Origin: Conus ventricosus
Lineage: Eukaryota; Mollusca; Gastropoda; Neogastropoda; Conidae
DNA: 64,000 nucleotides
Reading direction: 5' to 3'
Assembly: GCA_018398815.1 (NCBI GenBank)
Contig: CM031611.1
Span: 43,376,937 to 43,440,936 of the forward strand
The position numbers and the translations under genes are program-made. The notes under the pieces are model-generated. The model was not told where the DNA came from, searched no databases, and saw only the letters and a program-made list of their open reading frames with translations. Positions 45,901-55,600 of this stretch are shown piece after piece (the stretch's first letter is position 1; each line of letters begins with the position of its first letter).

Positions 45901-47119
45901 AGCCCTCACCCCACTGTAAACAAATGTGTGCTCATACTGAATTGACGTTTAATTTCATGAAATATACCTTTTTCCTTTTATGAATAAAGAAAAAAAGGAT
46001 GCAGTAGACAACCAGTCAGCAACCTGTTGCGTTAGCAGGGATGGATCAATATCCATCCAGCTCTATGCTGAACCAAACATCTCGTTCATTGGGCAGAATT
46101 CCTAGGCCAGAACTCTGTATCTCCCGCTTTATTGTTGGAATATTTCTCACCTAAGATTGCACTTTTCCCCTGACAATGACAACTGTTGGTTGTAGTTTGG
46201 ATAATTCCTTGCGCTCCCCCAGTTTCTATGCTGAAAACTTTCTCCACTGAAAAAAATGAAGGGGACTTGCTTTTGAGAATGATGGTAGGGCTGTTACAGT
46301 CAGAGCATGATAGTTTTAGAACCGACACACTGATTGCGAAACCATAGACAAAGAAAAGAGAGTGGCCAGCCCCTGTGGCGGAGTGGCTAGCATCACAGAC
46401 TTATCGGTTGGAGGGCTGCGAGTTTGATTCCCATTTGGTGTTTTTATTTCTGGGCGGTTTTGACTTTAGCCACTTGTGCCAGCTACCATCCAGAACTGGG
46501 GAGTGCTATGGGCTCCTATGGAAAGACTGGGACAACACAATTTCATCTCATTCACCAAACAGATACATCTTTGACACAGACACATCTCTGAGCCAGAATG
46601 TATTATCTAAAGCACAGAGTACAGCCCTGTCCAGTAGTCTTTAACAGGAATGGAACTCTATATAATCATTTCCATAATCAGCATTCTCATTGACCATCAT
46701 GTACATTGGGGGGGAAGCAAAACAGAAAAACTCACTTTCACATAAACAGTAAATATACTTTTTTCTTCTCTTGAACTTGTTACATGTTCTGTCCCCACTT
46801 TGATTGCATGGGAGTATTTGCCTATTTAGTTCTCATTTTCTTGCAATGATGAGTTCTGAGAGTTTACCTGCCATTTTTGCACAGAAAGACTGCAGTAGCT
46901 GCTTATTTAGTGAACAAAATGACCTTTTCCTGGTTTTGCAGCACATCAATATCCAAAAAACCAAATACTACATATTACGTTACTGACACGCGTCCATGAT
47001 TCAGTCAAGCGACATTTCAGGGAAAGGCAAACCCTACCTGATCTGTTCGTGACCACTAGCGACGGCTTGAGCTCCATACATGGTGGGGTCACCATGAACG
47101 CTGGCAGCTGCAGAGGCAT
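22954..47119 (-). CDS. PRDM2-like: PRDM-family PR/SET zinc-finger protein (whole gene, nine coding exons)
   Basis: Inferred nuclear, DNA-binding chromatin regulator. Coding exons: 47119-47038, 43760-43639, 43068-42910, 38492-38390, 36788-35376, 34064-33819, 32929-30218, 28021-27245, 26069-22954. All eight introns are GT-AG, and exon phases agree at every junction once nine single bases are restored inside exons. Total 8,739 nt, about 2,912 residues. The PR/SET domain (about 22-133) includes SKFGPFVGE, ATEPEKGNWMRYVN, EEQN and PGEELLTWF. Ten zinc fingers lie near residues 411, 568, 600, 632, 660, 759, 1582, 1649, 1838 and 1883. The N-terminal PR domain, scattered fingers and large size favour PRDM2/RIZ over other PRDMs, but this is longer than vertebrate PRDM2 (about 1,700 residues). 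PR domains vary in methyltransferase activity, and I cannot say whether this one is active. Confidence 0.85.
26070..27244. other. Intron 8 of the PRDM-like gene
   Basis: Contains an A-run at 26296-26313 and a G-run at 27117-27136. No element termini or nested gene were seen. Confidence 0.6.
27245..28021 (-). CDS. PRDM2-like: PRDM-like coding exon 8: zinc fingers 8 and 9
   Basis: The acceptor (TTTGTGCAG) precedes 28021 in phase 0; the donor AA|GTGAGT ends it in phase 2. Finger 8 is YTCTRCNLTFKQYSRLRAH with a final Cys (C2HC). A basic linker (RKKRPKANRHRF) and a Ser-rich region follow. Finger 9 is CQGCRLSFEH, then SLLERHTKNC. It has the exact C-x2-C-x12-H-x4-C spacing only if one base is added near 27317-27325. 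A second break near 27457-27466 joins the SSKLS frame to PVKAGRPQRRR. That two fixes are needed, and that one of them rebuilds a textbook finger spacing, supports a functional ancestral frame. Confidence 0.8.
29454..29484. repeat. Poly-A tract
   Basis: 31 consecutive A residues in intron 7. Confidence 0.95.
30030..30170. repeat. Interrupted (CA)n microsatellite
   Basis: Clusters of CACACA separated by AATGTG, CGTGTACA and TACATATG-type interruptions, just inside intron 7 from the exon 7 donor. Confidence 0.85.
30218..32929 (-). CDS. PRDM2-like: PRDM-like coding exon 7: zinc fingers 6 and 7, acidic Ser-rich centre
   Basis: The acceptor TTACAG precedes 32929, and the junction codon GAT joins exon 6. 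The donor GAG|GTGAGG ends it in phase 0. Finger 6 is ICPICKKKFSTYGSMCRHRR with a following HRV. Next come a Pro/Ser region and then NIADNLSNYVDGGSEALK and YVPLDEAEEIQVDYANFQW, the best-looking novel segments. A 600-residue low-complexity region rich in Ser, Glu, Asp and Lys follows. At the end is a helical-looking stretch (LFDLQTKFRLQALQERVAI) and finger 7 (CSLCRRYFYGIESVFRH...KKH). Two one-base losses are inferred: the T4 run at 32502-32505 (giving FSPPPSPASYYRN) and the CCC at 32267-32269 (giving VVPSTPPPPAGP). The second could instead be a short intron, because CACCCACAG near 32295 looks like an acceptor. Confidence 0.8.
33819..34064 (-). CDS. PRDM2-like: PRDM-like coding exon 6: zinc fingers 4 and 5
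   Basis: The exon follows TTCTTGCAG and ends G|GTGAGA in phase 1. It encodes finger 4 (ACHICGKKFLNEANMRKHLR, ending FHSGR) and finger 5 (FPCKYGCDVVYPNVAELVKH, ending RAVHPD). They are joined by a short linker, so these two probably bind DNA as a pair. A Lys/Pro-rich tail (RSQAPLPDMGNK) follows. Confidence 0.88.
34065..35375. other. Intron 5 of the PRDM-like gene
   Basis: Contains C-runs at 34441-34470. The rest is AT-rich without recognised elements. Confidence 0.6.
34441..34470. repeat. Poly-C tract with one A interruption
   Basis: C15-A-C13-type run in intron 5. Confidence 0.9.
35376..36788 (-). CDS. PRDM2-like: PRDM-like coding exon 5: zinc fingers 1-3
   Basis: The acceptor CTCTTCCAG follows a long microsatellite pyrimidine tract; the donor ATCA|GTAAGT is strong. 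The exon opens VKTVFDFKSVYTVMFWS, then a long basic and Ser-rich linker (LRKKKVSEDM, RPKQKRSS). Finger 1 is YTCDICENLYRKALSLKRH...REH. An acidic stretch (DVDPDADDMDASDSSSDG) and LLIKEEM follow; the latter fits a ψ-K-x-E sumoylation motif (pattern only). Fingers 2 (FRCHLCVQLFPSVVKLKHH) and 3 (FGCERCNQRFRFRHNYQRH) close it. Three one-base losses are inferred: near 35716-35735, at CCC 35674-35676, and at CC 35391-35392. The last restores the second His of finger 3 and the phase needed for exon 6. Confidence 0.82.
36796..36935. repeat. (GA)n then (TG)n microsatellite forming the exon 5 pyrimidine tract
   Basis: On the minus strand this reads (CA)n, (CTCT)n and then the exon 5 acceptor. The splice-site pyrimidine tract is therefore itself microsatellite DNA, about 60 bp of CT repeats. 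Confidence 0.9.
37144..37447. repeat. Near-perfect inverted repeat (145-bp arms, about 13-bp loop)
   Basis: The left arm (37144-37289) and right arm (37302-37447) are reverse complements with apparently one mismatch (CTATAAGG against CTTATGGG). It lies in intron 4. The inner part of the right arm occurs again as a direct copy at 38055-38158. Confidence 0.95.
37560..37860 (+). ncRNA. Hammerhead-ribozyme-like motif in a Penelope-like repeat (candidate)
   Basis: At 37779-37811 the sequence CTGATGAGTCCCGATCCAGC continues GGGCGAAAGGCC. It contains the hammerhead core CTGATGA and GAAA joined by a possible stem II (CCCG/CGGG plus a closing G-C). A potential stem I (GGAG...CTCC) precedes it, but a proper NUH cleavage site was not found. 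Small hammerheads occur in the terminal repeats of Penelope-like retroelements (established knowledge). The surrounding direct and inverted copies fit that arrangement. Activity is unproven, and the core may be degenerate. Confidence 0.4.
38055..38158. repeat. Direct copy of the right hairpin arm
   Basis: The sequence from TTTGTCTGACTTTATTCAAG to CCCCACTTGTTTACTGTT repeats 37303-37406 essentially exactly. Together the two direct copies bracket about 650 bp that includes the hammerhead-like motif. Confidence 0.95.
38263..38380. repeat. (CT)n/(CA)n microsatellite beside the exon 4 donor
   Basis: CTCTCTCACACAC-type repeat ending about 10 bases from the exon 4 splice donor. Confidence 0.85.
38390..38492 (-). 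CDS. PRDM2-like: PRDM-like coding exon 4: end of the PR/SET domain
   Basis: The acceptor GTTCCAG precedes DIKPGEELLTWFETTNRKSR, which matches the last strands of the PR domain (consensus I..GEELLVWY, family knowledge). It continues into a basic KSRKRKQE patch. The donor G|GTCAGT leaves phase 1, matching exon 5. The exon is too short to stand out as a long open frame and was found by looking for the missing PR-domain end. Confidence 0.88.
40202..42502. mobile_element. Putative solo LTR, 2.3 kb, with 5-bp TSD
   Basis: It begins TGTCACG and ends CGTGACA, a 7-bp terminal inverted repeat of TG...CA type. It is flanked by TCCAT on both sides (40197-40201 and 42503-42507). A 5-bp duplication with TG/CA ends is diagnostic of LTR-retrotransposon integration (established knowledge). 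Near the right end AATAAA (about 42374) is followed by a U5-like segment, suggesting transcription left to right. It lies in intron 3, antisense to the host gene. No gag-pol is present, so it is probably the product of LTR-LTR recombination. A 2.3-kb LTR is unusually long. Open frames of up to about 129 residues in it look fortuitous. Confidence 0.75.
42143..42270. repeat. 43-bp tandem repeat, three copies, inside the LTR
   Basis: The unit (CAGTTAGTGCTGAATAGTGC, then CTTTCTCTTCTATGCCCTAGTTA) occurs three times with almost no differences, so the expansion is recent. Confidence 0.95.
42910..43068 (-). CDS. PRDM2-like: PRDM-like coding exon 3: core of the PR/SET domain
   Basis: The acceptor CCCTTTGTTCAAG precedes VLDSNTNQTLHVVNATEPEK, then GNWMRYVNSARFYEEQN and NEIFYQALK. 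The GNWMRYVN and EEQN strings are the signature of PR domains. The donor AAG|GTTAGT is phase 0. An acceptor further upstream would be out of phase with exon 2, which fixes this start. Confidence 0.93.
43376..43440. repeat. (GA)n plus poly-G microsatellite
   Basis: A GAGAGA run followed by about 24 G residues, in intron 2. Confidence 0.95.
43639..43760 (-). CDS. PRDM2-like: PRDM-like coding exon 2: start of the PR/SET domain
   Basis: Following TTTTCCAG, the exon encodes GVFCKEPISIDSKFGPFVGE, then IITKDELEKKEKDIDFRYAW. GV...I..G..FGP..GE is the opening of the PR fold (family knowledge). The donor CAT|GTAAGT is strong and phase 0. Confidence 0.92.
44155..45760. repeat. Large degenerate minisatellite in intron 1
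   Basis: The first part (44160-44520) has units of about 62 bp containing GGAACCAGAAACTCTACACC, then GTCATGTTGCTAT and GAGATGGAC. The middle (44900-45510) is a more diverged period built on GATGGAAAACTAATGATCAG then TGAAACAAGT. The end (45530-45750) has about five units of about 46 bp (GACTGACTCACAGAGATGG, then AAAGCTATGGATCAGTA). The shared core GATGGAAAGCTA...GATCAGTG links all three zones. Confidence 0.85.
46362..46712 (+). mobile_element. tRNA-derived SINE, copy 2
   Basis: Same family as the SINE at 18.06 kb. The head CCCCTGTGGCGGAGTGGCTA has an A-box match (GTGGCGGAGTGG) and a decayed B box (GAGTTTGATTCCC). Body blocks GGAAAGACTGGGACAACAC, GAGTACAGCCCTGTCCAGTA and GGAATGGAACTC align with copy 1 in the same order. 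It lies in intron 1, antisense to the host gene. The more decayed B box suggests it is older than copy 1. Confidence 0.82.
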
Positions 47120-47173
47120 GCTGACTGCCACACCAACAGATTACTTTTCACCTTTCAGCACAGACCAATTCAC
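47038..47173 (-). CDS. PRDM2-like: PRDM-like coding exon 1 with start codon and 5' untranslated bases
   Basis: A plausible acceptor (CTCTGTGTGCAG) lies just before 47173, then about 54 untranslated bases. The ATG at 47119-47117 has an in-frame TAA about 24 bases upstream, so this is very likely the true start. It encodes [20 protein letters not shown] and LVVTNRSG. The donor TCAG|GTAGGG leaves phase 1 and joins exon 2 to give SGVFCKEP. The internal acceptor implies at least one more noncoding exon upstream. Confidence 0.82.
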
Positions 47174-47277
47174 CTGCACACAGAGAGGTATCGATTTCCA
47201 AGGTTGGCTTCTTTAGACTCGACTCTAAATGTAGAATAATTTTTACCCCATCTAGATCGCATCCATGTGTGCACATG

Positions 47278-47546
<269 letters not shown>

Positions 47547-47776
47547 CACCTGCACATGCCTTCATGGAGAGAAGACTAGATCCTGTTTCAGCATTGCATT
47601 CATAAAATGTGGCAGCTCTGCATGTTATAATTTGGGCTGCAATCACACCTAAAGCGTCACCACCATCTCTGTCTCATGTGACCCACTTCCATGATATGTC
47701 TATGTGTGGTGTGCCTGTGTGTGCAAGCATATGGGAACATGTGTACCTGGGTTTGTGATGTAGTGCACTTGTGGCA

Positions 47777-48031
47777 TTCTTTAATTCCATACCAGAGGTA
47801 CAGTCTACACGTACAGTCTGCACCAATGGTATTCTTTAATTTCACACCAAAGTGCTGTCTACACCAACAGCATTAATTCCATACCAAGGGTACAGTCTAC
47901 ACAAATGGTATTCTGTAATTTCATATGAAAAGTACAGTCTTCATGAATGGTATTCTATAATTTCACACCAAAGGTACTGTCTACACCAATGCATAAATTG
48001 TATTCTCTGATTCCATACCAAACATACAGTC
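47777..48031. repeat. Degenerate tandem repeat of about 45 bp, five to six copies
   Basis: Variants of GGTACAGTCTACACCAATGG and TATTCTTTAATTTCACACCAA alternate across the interval. Confidence 0.8.
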
Positions 48032-48045
48032 TTTGTTTGTTCTCT

Positions 48046-48052
<7 letters not shown>

Positions 48053-48103
<51 letters not shown>
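48053..48103. repeat. (CA)n microsatellite
   Basis: Uninterrupted CA run of about 25 units. Confidence 0.97.
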
Positions 48104-48105
<2 letters not shown>

Positions 48106-48165
48106 TTCATTACATTACACAGAAGCTGACAAATGCAACACATTGGTGAAGATATTCATTGTTAA

Positions 48166-48663
48166 TGCTACGTTTACACGGACGTGCAACTGCTCGTGCA
48201 AGTCCCCTCTGTGCAACTACGTGCAACTACTTAATTGCACGAAAGAGCCCCCGTGTAAACGCGAACGGTGCAAGTACCGTGCTGCAAGTGAGAGCCACCG
48301 ACAGAATTAAGCCCCGCCCACGCTGCTTTTTTTTCCAGGAACTTTCCGCGATTTTCCACGAACTGCACAGACTTTTTCGGCTTGGCGCGAAAGTAACATC
48401 CGGTTGTACGGCGGTGCAACTGTGTAAACACTGATGCAATTCACTGCAACTACTGCAACTGCTGCAACTGCCGAAAAAATATCGCTCTGGACCGATATTT
48501 TGCGACTACTCGTGCAAGTCCTAATTGGGTATTGCCGATTATTTTGAGCTATTTTGAGGACTTGCAGCAACTGTTGGTCTGCTATTATTCATGCTTAGGT
48601 ATTAGTTGCCGTGCGAACGCAAAGGGGTTGCAGGGCTAGTTGCACGTCCGTGTAAACGTAGCA
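48166..48663. mobile_element. Non-autonomous DNA transposon (MITE) with 26-27-bp perfect TIRs
   Basis: The left end (TGCTACGTTTACACGGACGT, then GCAACT) and the right end are exact reverse complements over about 26 bases. The left flank is TTAA and the right flank TAAA, so the target site may have been TTAA (Kolobok- or piggyBac-like) or a TWA-type site. Family assignment is open. The interior repeats the motif TGCAAC/GTTGCA many times (48185-48240 and 48412-48475), like the subterminal transposase-binding repeats of other MITEs. No transposase frame is present. Confidence 0.85.
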
Positions 48664-48884
48664 TAAAAGATTAAATCTGTCCCAACAAAGTTGCAATGAC
48701 CCCAGCATTCGACAACATGCATTAGCTTTGGGAAAGGAGAGTGTGGTGGTGAAAGATCTTTTGAAAATAGACATTTCCAGCAAGCTTTCTGCCAGTATTA
48801 AACCTCCAAGTTTCACACAGACCTTGGTGATTCCAATTTTTCCAGCTTACCTTTTTAAAGAGTTTTTGTAACTGCAAGCTTAGA

Positions 48885-49830
48885 TTTTCATCAGAATTCA
48901 TCCTAATGTTTTGTCGTCAACTTCATCAGTCACACCCCTGTTTCAAGCTTAACTTTACAGCAACTGTCGCTCACTTTTTTATTTTAGCTTTCCATCAGTT
49001 TTTATCCCAATTTTTCAACTTCAAGCTCTGCTTTTCATCAGTTTTCAAGCCAACATTTCAACTTTAATACTGGCTTTTCATCTCTGTTTATCCCAACATT
49101 TCTAGCCTGATTTTTCATCTCTGTTTATCCGAACATTTCTAGCCTCACTTTTCATCTCTGTTTCTCTCCAAAATTTCTAGTCTGACGTTTCATCTGTGTA
49201 AAATTATCCCAACATTTCTAGCCTGACTTTTCATCTCTGTTTATCCCAACATTTCTAGCCTGACTTTTCATCTCTGTTTATCCCAACATTTCTAGCCTGA
49301 CTTTTCATCTCTGTTTATCCCAACATTTCTAGTCTGACATTTCATCTCTGTTTATCCCAACATTTCTAGCCTGACTTTTCATCTCTGTTTATCCCAACAT
49401 TTCTAGCCTGACTTTTCATCTCTGTTTATCCCAACATTTCTAGCCTGACTTTTCATCTCTGTTTATCCCAACATTTCTAGCACCGTTTTTTCATCTCTGT
49501 TTATCCCAACATTTCTAGCCGGACATTTCATCTCTGTTTATCACAACATTTCTAGCCGGACTTTTCATCTGTGTTTATGACTTTATCCCAACATGTCTAG
49601 CCTGACTTTTCATCTGTGTTTTATCCCAACATTTCTAGCCTGACTTTTTATCTGTGTTTATCCCAACATTTCTAGCCTGACTTTTCATCTCTGTTTATCC
49701 TAACATTTCTAGCCTGACTTTCATCTCTGTTTATCCCAACATTTCTAACCTGACTTTTCATCTCTGTTTATTCCAACATTTCTAGCCTGACTTTTCTTCA
49801 GCGTTCACCCCAATGTTTCAGACTGCCTTT
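48885..49830. repeat. 36-bp minisatellite array, more than 20 copies
   Basis: The unit (CTGTTTATCCCAACATTTCT, then AGCCTGACTTTTCATCT) is nearly identical across 49200-49560. It becomes more diverged toward both edges, where AGCTTTCCATCAG-type variants appear. Confidence 0.95.
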
Positions 49831-50965
49831 CCTTCAGATTTGTCCAAAAGTTTAATTTCATTTTCAGATTTTCACTGGTATTCATTCCAATGTTTGCAGA
49901 TGAGATCTTCATCTGCATTTATCCAAATGTATCCAGCTTAGATTTTCATCAGCGTTTATCTCACAGTGTTTCCAACAGATTTTCATCAGTATTTACTCCA
50001 GTGTTTCCAACAAAAATTTCATCAGTGTTTATCTTAATGCTTCAAGTTTAGATTTTCATCTGGATTTCTCATAATGTTTCCACCACAGATTTTCATTCCT
50101 ATGTATCCCAATGTTACCAGCTTTGATTTTCATTTCCCCAATGTTTCCATCTAATATTTTCATCAATATCTATTGCAAGTTCTGCCGAAATTTTTTTCAG
50201 TATTTTGTCCCTTGTTTTCCAGCTAAGATTTTCTTACGTGTTCACTATGTCTGAAGCTTAGATTTTCATCACCTTTAATCACAAAGTTTCATCACAGTTT
50301 ATCTCTCTGAAGCTTTGATTTTCATCACTATTAATCGCAAAGTTTCATCACAGTTGATCTCTCTGAAGCTTTGATTTTCATCACTATTAATCGCAAAGTT
50401 TCATCACAGTTTATCTCTCTGAAGCTTTGATTTTCATCACTATTAATCGCAAAGTTTCATCACAGTCTATCTCTCTGAAGCTTTGATTTTCATCACTATT
50501 AATCGCAAAGTTTCATCACAGTTTATCTCTCTGAAGCTTTGATTTTCATCACTATTAATCGCAAGCTTTGATTTCCATCACTATTAATCGCAAAGTTCAT
50601 CACAGTTTATCTCTCTGAAGCTTTGATTTTCATCACTATTAATCGCAAAGTTTCATCACAGTTTATCTCTCTGAAGCTTTGATTTTCATCACTATTAATC
50701 GCAAAGTTTCATCACAGTTGATCTCTCTGAAGCTTTGATTTTCATCACTATTAATCGCAAAGTTTCATCACAGATGATCTCTCTGAAGCTTTGATTTTCA
50801 TATCTATTTATTGCAAGGTTTCATCACAGTTGACTTCTCTGAAGCTTTGATTTTCATCACTATTAATCGCAAGGTTTCATCACAGTTTATCTCTCTGAAG
50901 CTTAGACTTTCATCACTATTAATCGCAAAGTTTCATCACAGTTTATCTCCAAGTTTACACCTTCT
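49831..50965. repeat. Minisatellite array with a 56-57-bp unit
   Basis: At 50225-50960 about 12 units read GAAGCTTTGATTTTCATCAC, TATTAATCGCAAAGTTTCAT, then CACAGTTTATCTCTCT. The left part (49831-50225) is a degenerate version with the same TTTCATCA core, apparently the source of both arrays. Confidence 0.93.
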
Positions 50966-52577
50966 CTCTTCTTCAGAGTTCATTCCAACATTTTAACCCA
51001 TACTTTCAATCCCTATCCATTCCAACATTTCCAGCTTTGAGTTTTTATCAGTATTCCTCCAAAAGTTTCTGCCCTAGCTTTTCGTCGGTCCTTCATGCTA
51101 ACATTTTCAGCTAGGTTTCTCATCAGTGTTTATCTCAAAACTGGTAGAGAGCAAAGCACCACACATAAGCCACTTTTCCCTTTTTCGAAACATCCTTTTT
51201 CACCACCCTTCTCTTTCCCCAAAGACAGTCAACACACCATGGTTCACAAGGGCTTATTTCCCCACAAAAGTCAACAGCAAAGCTATTTTTTAAATCAGAC
51301 TGCAAACAAAGCTCCACTGGAAATCAATGACTGTACAATCTTTCACTCATCAACATCAGTCCATTACATAAATAATAATTAAAGAGTTGTTCTCAATAAA
51401 GGGTACATTTAAAACAAACATGGTGAACAGCATAAACTTCCTCTAAAAATTCAACAGCAACAACTGTTTTAAATTCGGGCCTGTTAGTGTTGATGCATCA
51501 GAGCTGAGGAACAGCCAGATGGTGTACAAGTACTTTTTTTTCTATTGATTAATTTACTTGAGCACAGATGTGGTCAATTTTCAAAACATCATGGTTTGGT
51601 CTCAATTTTTTTTTTTATTCAATGACTGCTGACAGTCATCTTCTCCTAAAATTCTGGTTCTGAGTTCCCAACTGGAAATTCTGTGACAACATCTTCACAT
51701 TGTAGAACACATCACTATTGGTCATATAATATGCCTCTCAGAGAGTGATTGCATCTAACTGCAGACCCAGACATATCGTGCTACTGAAGGAATACTGCCC
51801 GGTCTAAACTGTCCATGAGTGCAGATGAAAAATGACCCAGTCTTTGTGTTTACAAACACTCAGAGATCTACCAAATTTGTTTGTTTCATTTAATTTTATT
51901 TTGCTTTTTAAACTGATTCTGACAGCAAATCAGTGTCCTTACATTACATATGATAAGCCGACATTATGGTTTAGGGATTTGGTGTTCAATCTCTGTCAAT
52001 GCCCCGATTAAATGTGGGTTTTTTTTCCACCTAATCAGCTTCTACCAAGAGTTGTGAGCACTGCAGGTTCCAACAACAAGACAGAAACCACACAACTGAA
52101 TACAAGTGGATCCCAGCAAATGTTCCGACTGTTCAGTGAGACTTGCAGTCCGGACAAATCTTGACCAACCCACAGGCACAGTTACGAAAGTTGCAGGGAG
52201 AAAATTCAAGCAATCCCTTCACTCTCCACTTCCAGAGCTCTAAAGCAAACACAGTCCCCAGGTGCAGGTTGGACTGAACCAACCCTGAACAGATAAAGAG
52301 CCCCTGCTCATGCACCAGCCAGGTCGTGCTGATAAGCACCATTTGGGCCCAGAAACTGGTGGATGGTGACAGTAACACTGGACCTATACTCCTGATTTTT
52401 TTTTTATATAGATGGAACCCTCTACTTTCTGTCTGGTTTTCAACAATCAACCACCACTCTCTAGGATGGTATTTTTGTGATGCAGTTGTTGAACTAATCA
52501 TTACTGATGACACTGACAATCAGTTGTCTCAACTAGCAGCACAGCCAACATGGTCAGCACATTTGTCAACAGCCTGG

Positions 52578-52690
52578 CCTTCAACACTATGAAATAATGC
52601 CAGATGATCACAATAGTTTGTCATTTCAACACCTGCCTACAACACTATGAAATAATGCCAGATGATCACAATAGTTTGTCATTTCAACAA
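52578..52690. repeat. 58-bp tandem duplication
   Basis: Two adjacent copies of CAACACTATGAAATAATGCC, then AGATGATCACAATAGTTTGT and CATTTCAACA, nearly identical. Confidence 0.95.
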
Positions 52691-55600
52691 ACTTCCTCAT
52701 GTCAAACCAGGATGCTCTCCTGAGGGAGAATGCATTGCTGAGCTATGGTGCCCCATCTTCTTTTCTGTTCCCATCTGTGTTTGGGTTTGTTTGTGTGTTT
52801 CTGTTCACCTATTAAAGTGGACTTTGTGTGCAGACCATCGCCTGAGACATCTCTTGTTGCCGTGGGCTCTTCCTCTCAAACCAATTGCATGCTATACATG
52901 CAGCCTTGGTTTATGGTCTCATTCCAAAAGACTAGCAACATCTAGTACCCAGTGAAGGGAGTGACACAAATCCACCATACACAAGACTTAACCAAGAGAC
53001 CTGGAAAGCTCTCATTTCCCTAGCAAGTGCTTTATACACTAAACCTCCACACTTGTTTGTAAGGTAACCGGGCCTAATGAAGTTAGTAGCCAATGGGTTA
53101 CTGACTCCCTGTTAGAGCAAAGCTATCCAAGTCATAGCTCAATGACTAAGAAAGGCCATGAGCTAATTATCCACAACAGGAACCTAGTCCAGTCTCACCC
53201 TGTGCTGGAGTAGTCTGGTGAAATGTGCCACATTTCTTTAACATTTCATCTTGAGCTTTGGTCCACACTGCTGGTACAGTGATAGACACATGCCTATGCC
53301 TCACTTGACCATCTCCAACAGAGGTAAGTTTCACTGACACAAGAAATGTGAGCAGCTAGCAAGCACAGCTAGGGGCGTTGTTAGCAAAGAAATGGCACCT
53401 GACAAGTTCTTTTTAACAATATGGCTACTCTCCTGACTGTTAGCGAGTTGATGTTCTAGACTTTTCACGCAATCAGAAGATGCTACTATTTTCCATGCCC
53501 CAATCGGAGGACCTTACTACTGTTGGTCACTTTACTTCATATGCATGCAAGAAAGCACAAAGTCACTCTTGCAACCTCTTGTCAACACATTTCCCTGCTG
53601 GAAGCCTGATTGTGTTATGAAACTCTTAACACTTGTCAAACGCGCAAGAATTTCTGGCTTCTTGCCTCTGTGAAACTTGTCTCTGGTGAAAACAATAGTC
53701 TCTTCCATCAAACTGCAATAAAGATTACAGACCCGAACATATCTAAAAGCCTGACAAGTGACATACTTAAAATAAAAGAGACAGAGATGAAATTCAATTC
53801 ATGTTGCTTACAACCCAAGAAACTGACATAGCACCATAAAGGACCATATTATGGATGAAAAAGCAAGATGAAAGTTAATCTTGAATGTAATCCAGCTTCT
53901 TTTTAGACATCCCCGAGCGTAATCCAACTTCTTTCTATTCAAAATCTACTTCATTTTTACCAAGCCTTCATAATTTTGCACACTATGCAACTTTTTCCCC
54001 CCTTAAATTTACAATTAATAAAAATGACAAACTACGCATGTCTTCTCATTCTGTGTATATATTTCAGTTTGCCTTACAAAGTTAATATCCTAGTTAAGTA
54101 TGATTAGTTCTTCATCTGTGGATTTTTTTTTACAAAATCAAACCAATATCAACTTGTGATGAGTTTGTGCATAACACACGCAGTGAAATCATTTCCCAAA
54201 TGAAATGTCAATAAGTGAATAAGCTAAATACTGGCATAATTGATAATGTAATGAAATCCCCTACTCAACATAAAGTATTCCAACGCAGGACATTCTCCAT
54301 ACAAGCTATCATAACTGTACAATCTGGATATCATCCAACTGGTCCAGACGAGTATGCCCCCCACAAGCAATATTCATGTGGCACTTCTGTTACTATTCAC
54401 TAAGCACCTTGCTTAAAACATTCTCAACAAGAAGGGTGTCCACATTTGTCCACTTTATGTTGTGAGCCTGATTCTGACAGGACTCTTACCAAGCATTAGG
54501 GATTTAGAAATCAAAGACAAATATTCTTACATTTTACAACAATAGTAGCTGGTCAGTCCTCTTAGCTGTTTCTAATAGGAAAAAAAACAATTTTCTGATG
54601 ATGTCAAATATCAATAACAAAAAGGCAAATATGACTTATCATAACATAATGATGGAGTTATCATCAAGTTTTCCATCTGCCTTTCTTCAATCTGCTCTCT
54701 CCTGTGATATTTGTAGATCAACATTGAACAGAATCAGCTATAACCATCATCAATTTTTTCATCTTGTCAAAATCTTTTACTACATTTTTATTATTACACA
54801 TCTTTCCTGCAAAACTTAACAAAATCGCACTTCCTACAGGACAGAATCTTTCTGTCGTCAGGAAATGATTCTATTTTCCTCATTAAATCATACTATCTAA
54901 AAAGTTTTGTTAGAAAACATCATCTTGTACTTCATCTTAAGCTGAAACCATTTCAGGTTCACAATCAGTCAGAATATCAATGAACCGTCAGAGACCTACA
55001 GTTACAATTTCCTTCCTATTAAACTGCAATAAGCCTTTCACTTGTCTGTTAACACTCTTTGTAACATCTTATTTTCAACCCTAACACTGCTATCGAAAAT
55101 CGATAAACTTGACTGCTTTTATTCTGGTGTCATACAATCTAATTCCTGGGTGCAGCTCACCTGCTAAAGATTAATACCTTAATAGCAGTACCAGCATGAA
55201 CTTAACAGACTGGGCCAACTGAGACGAATAATTTTTTAACAAAAATAAATATATTTATTGTAAACTTATTTATTGCAAATATTGTCACAGATCAACACTG
55301 ACAAAGTCAATTTGGTCAGATTGAAAATCGGACAGTAGCCAACAGAAAGTTAATGACTAGGCTGTACTGATTCAAGAGTGAAATTGCTGTCTGACAAAGA
55401 TTTATTTGGGAAAAAAGACCAGATTCTTTTTGTTCAAATACAAATTTCAAATTGAAATTTAATGATTACTTGCATAAATTTATTGTGGGCAATACACATC
55501 GATGACTTCACCAGGTTTCCGACAGCAGTCCAACAACAGAGGTGCCGAATCTAGATCATGTAAATCTCTGAATGGAATTTGTCCAACCATTGTTTTTGTA

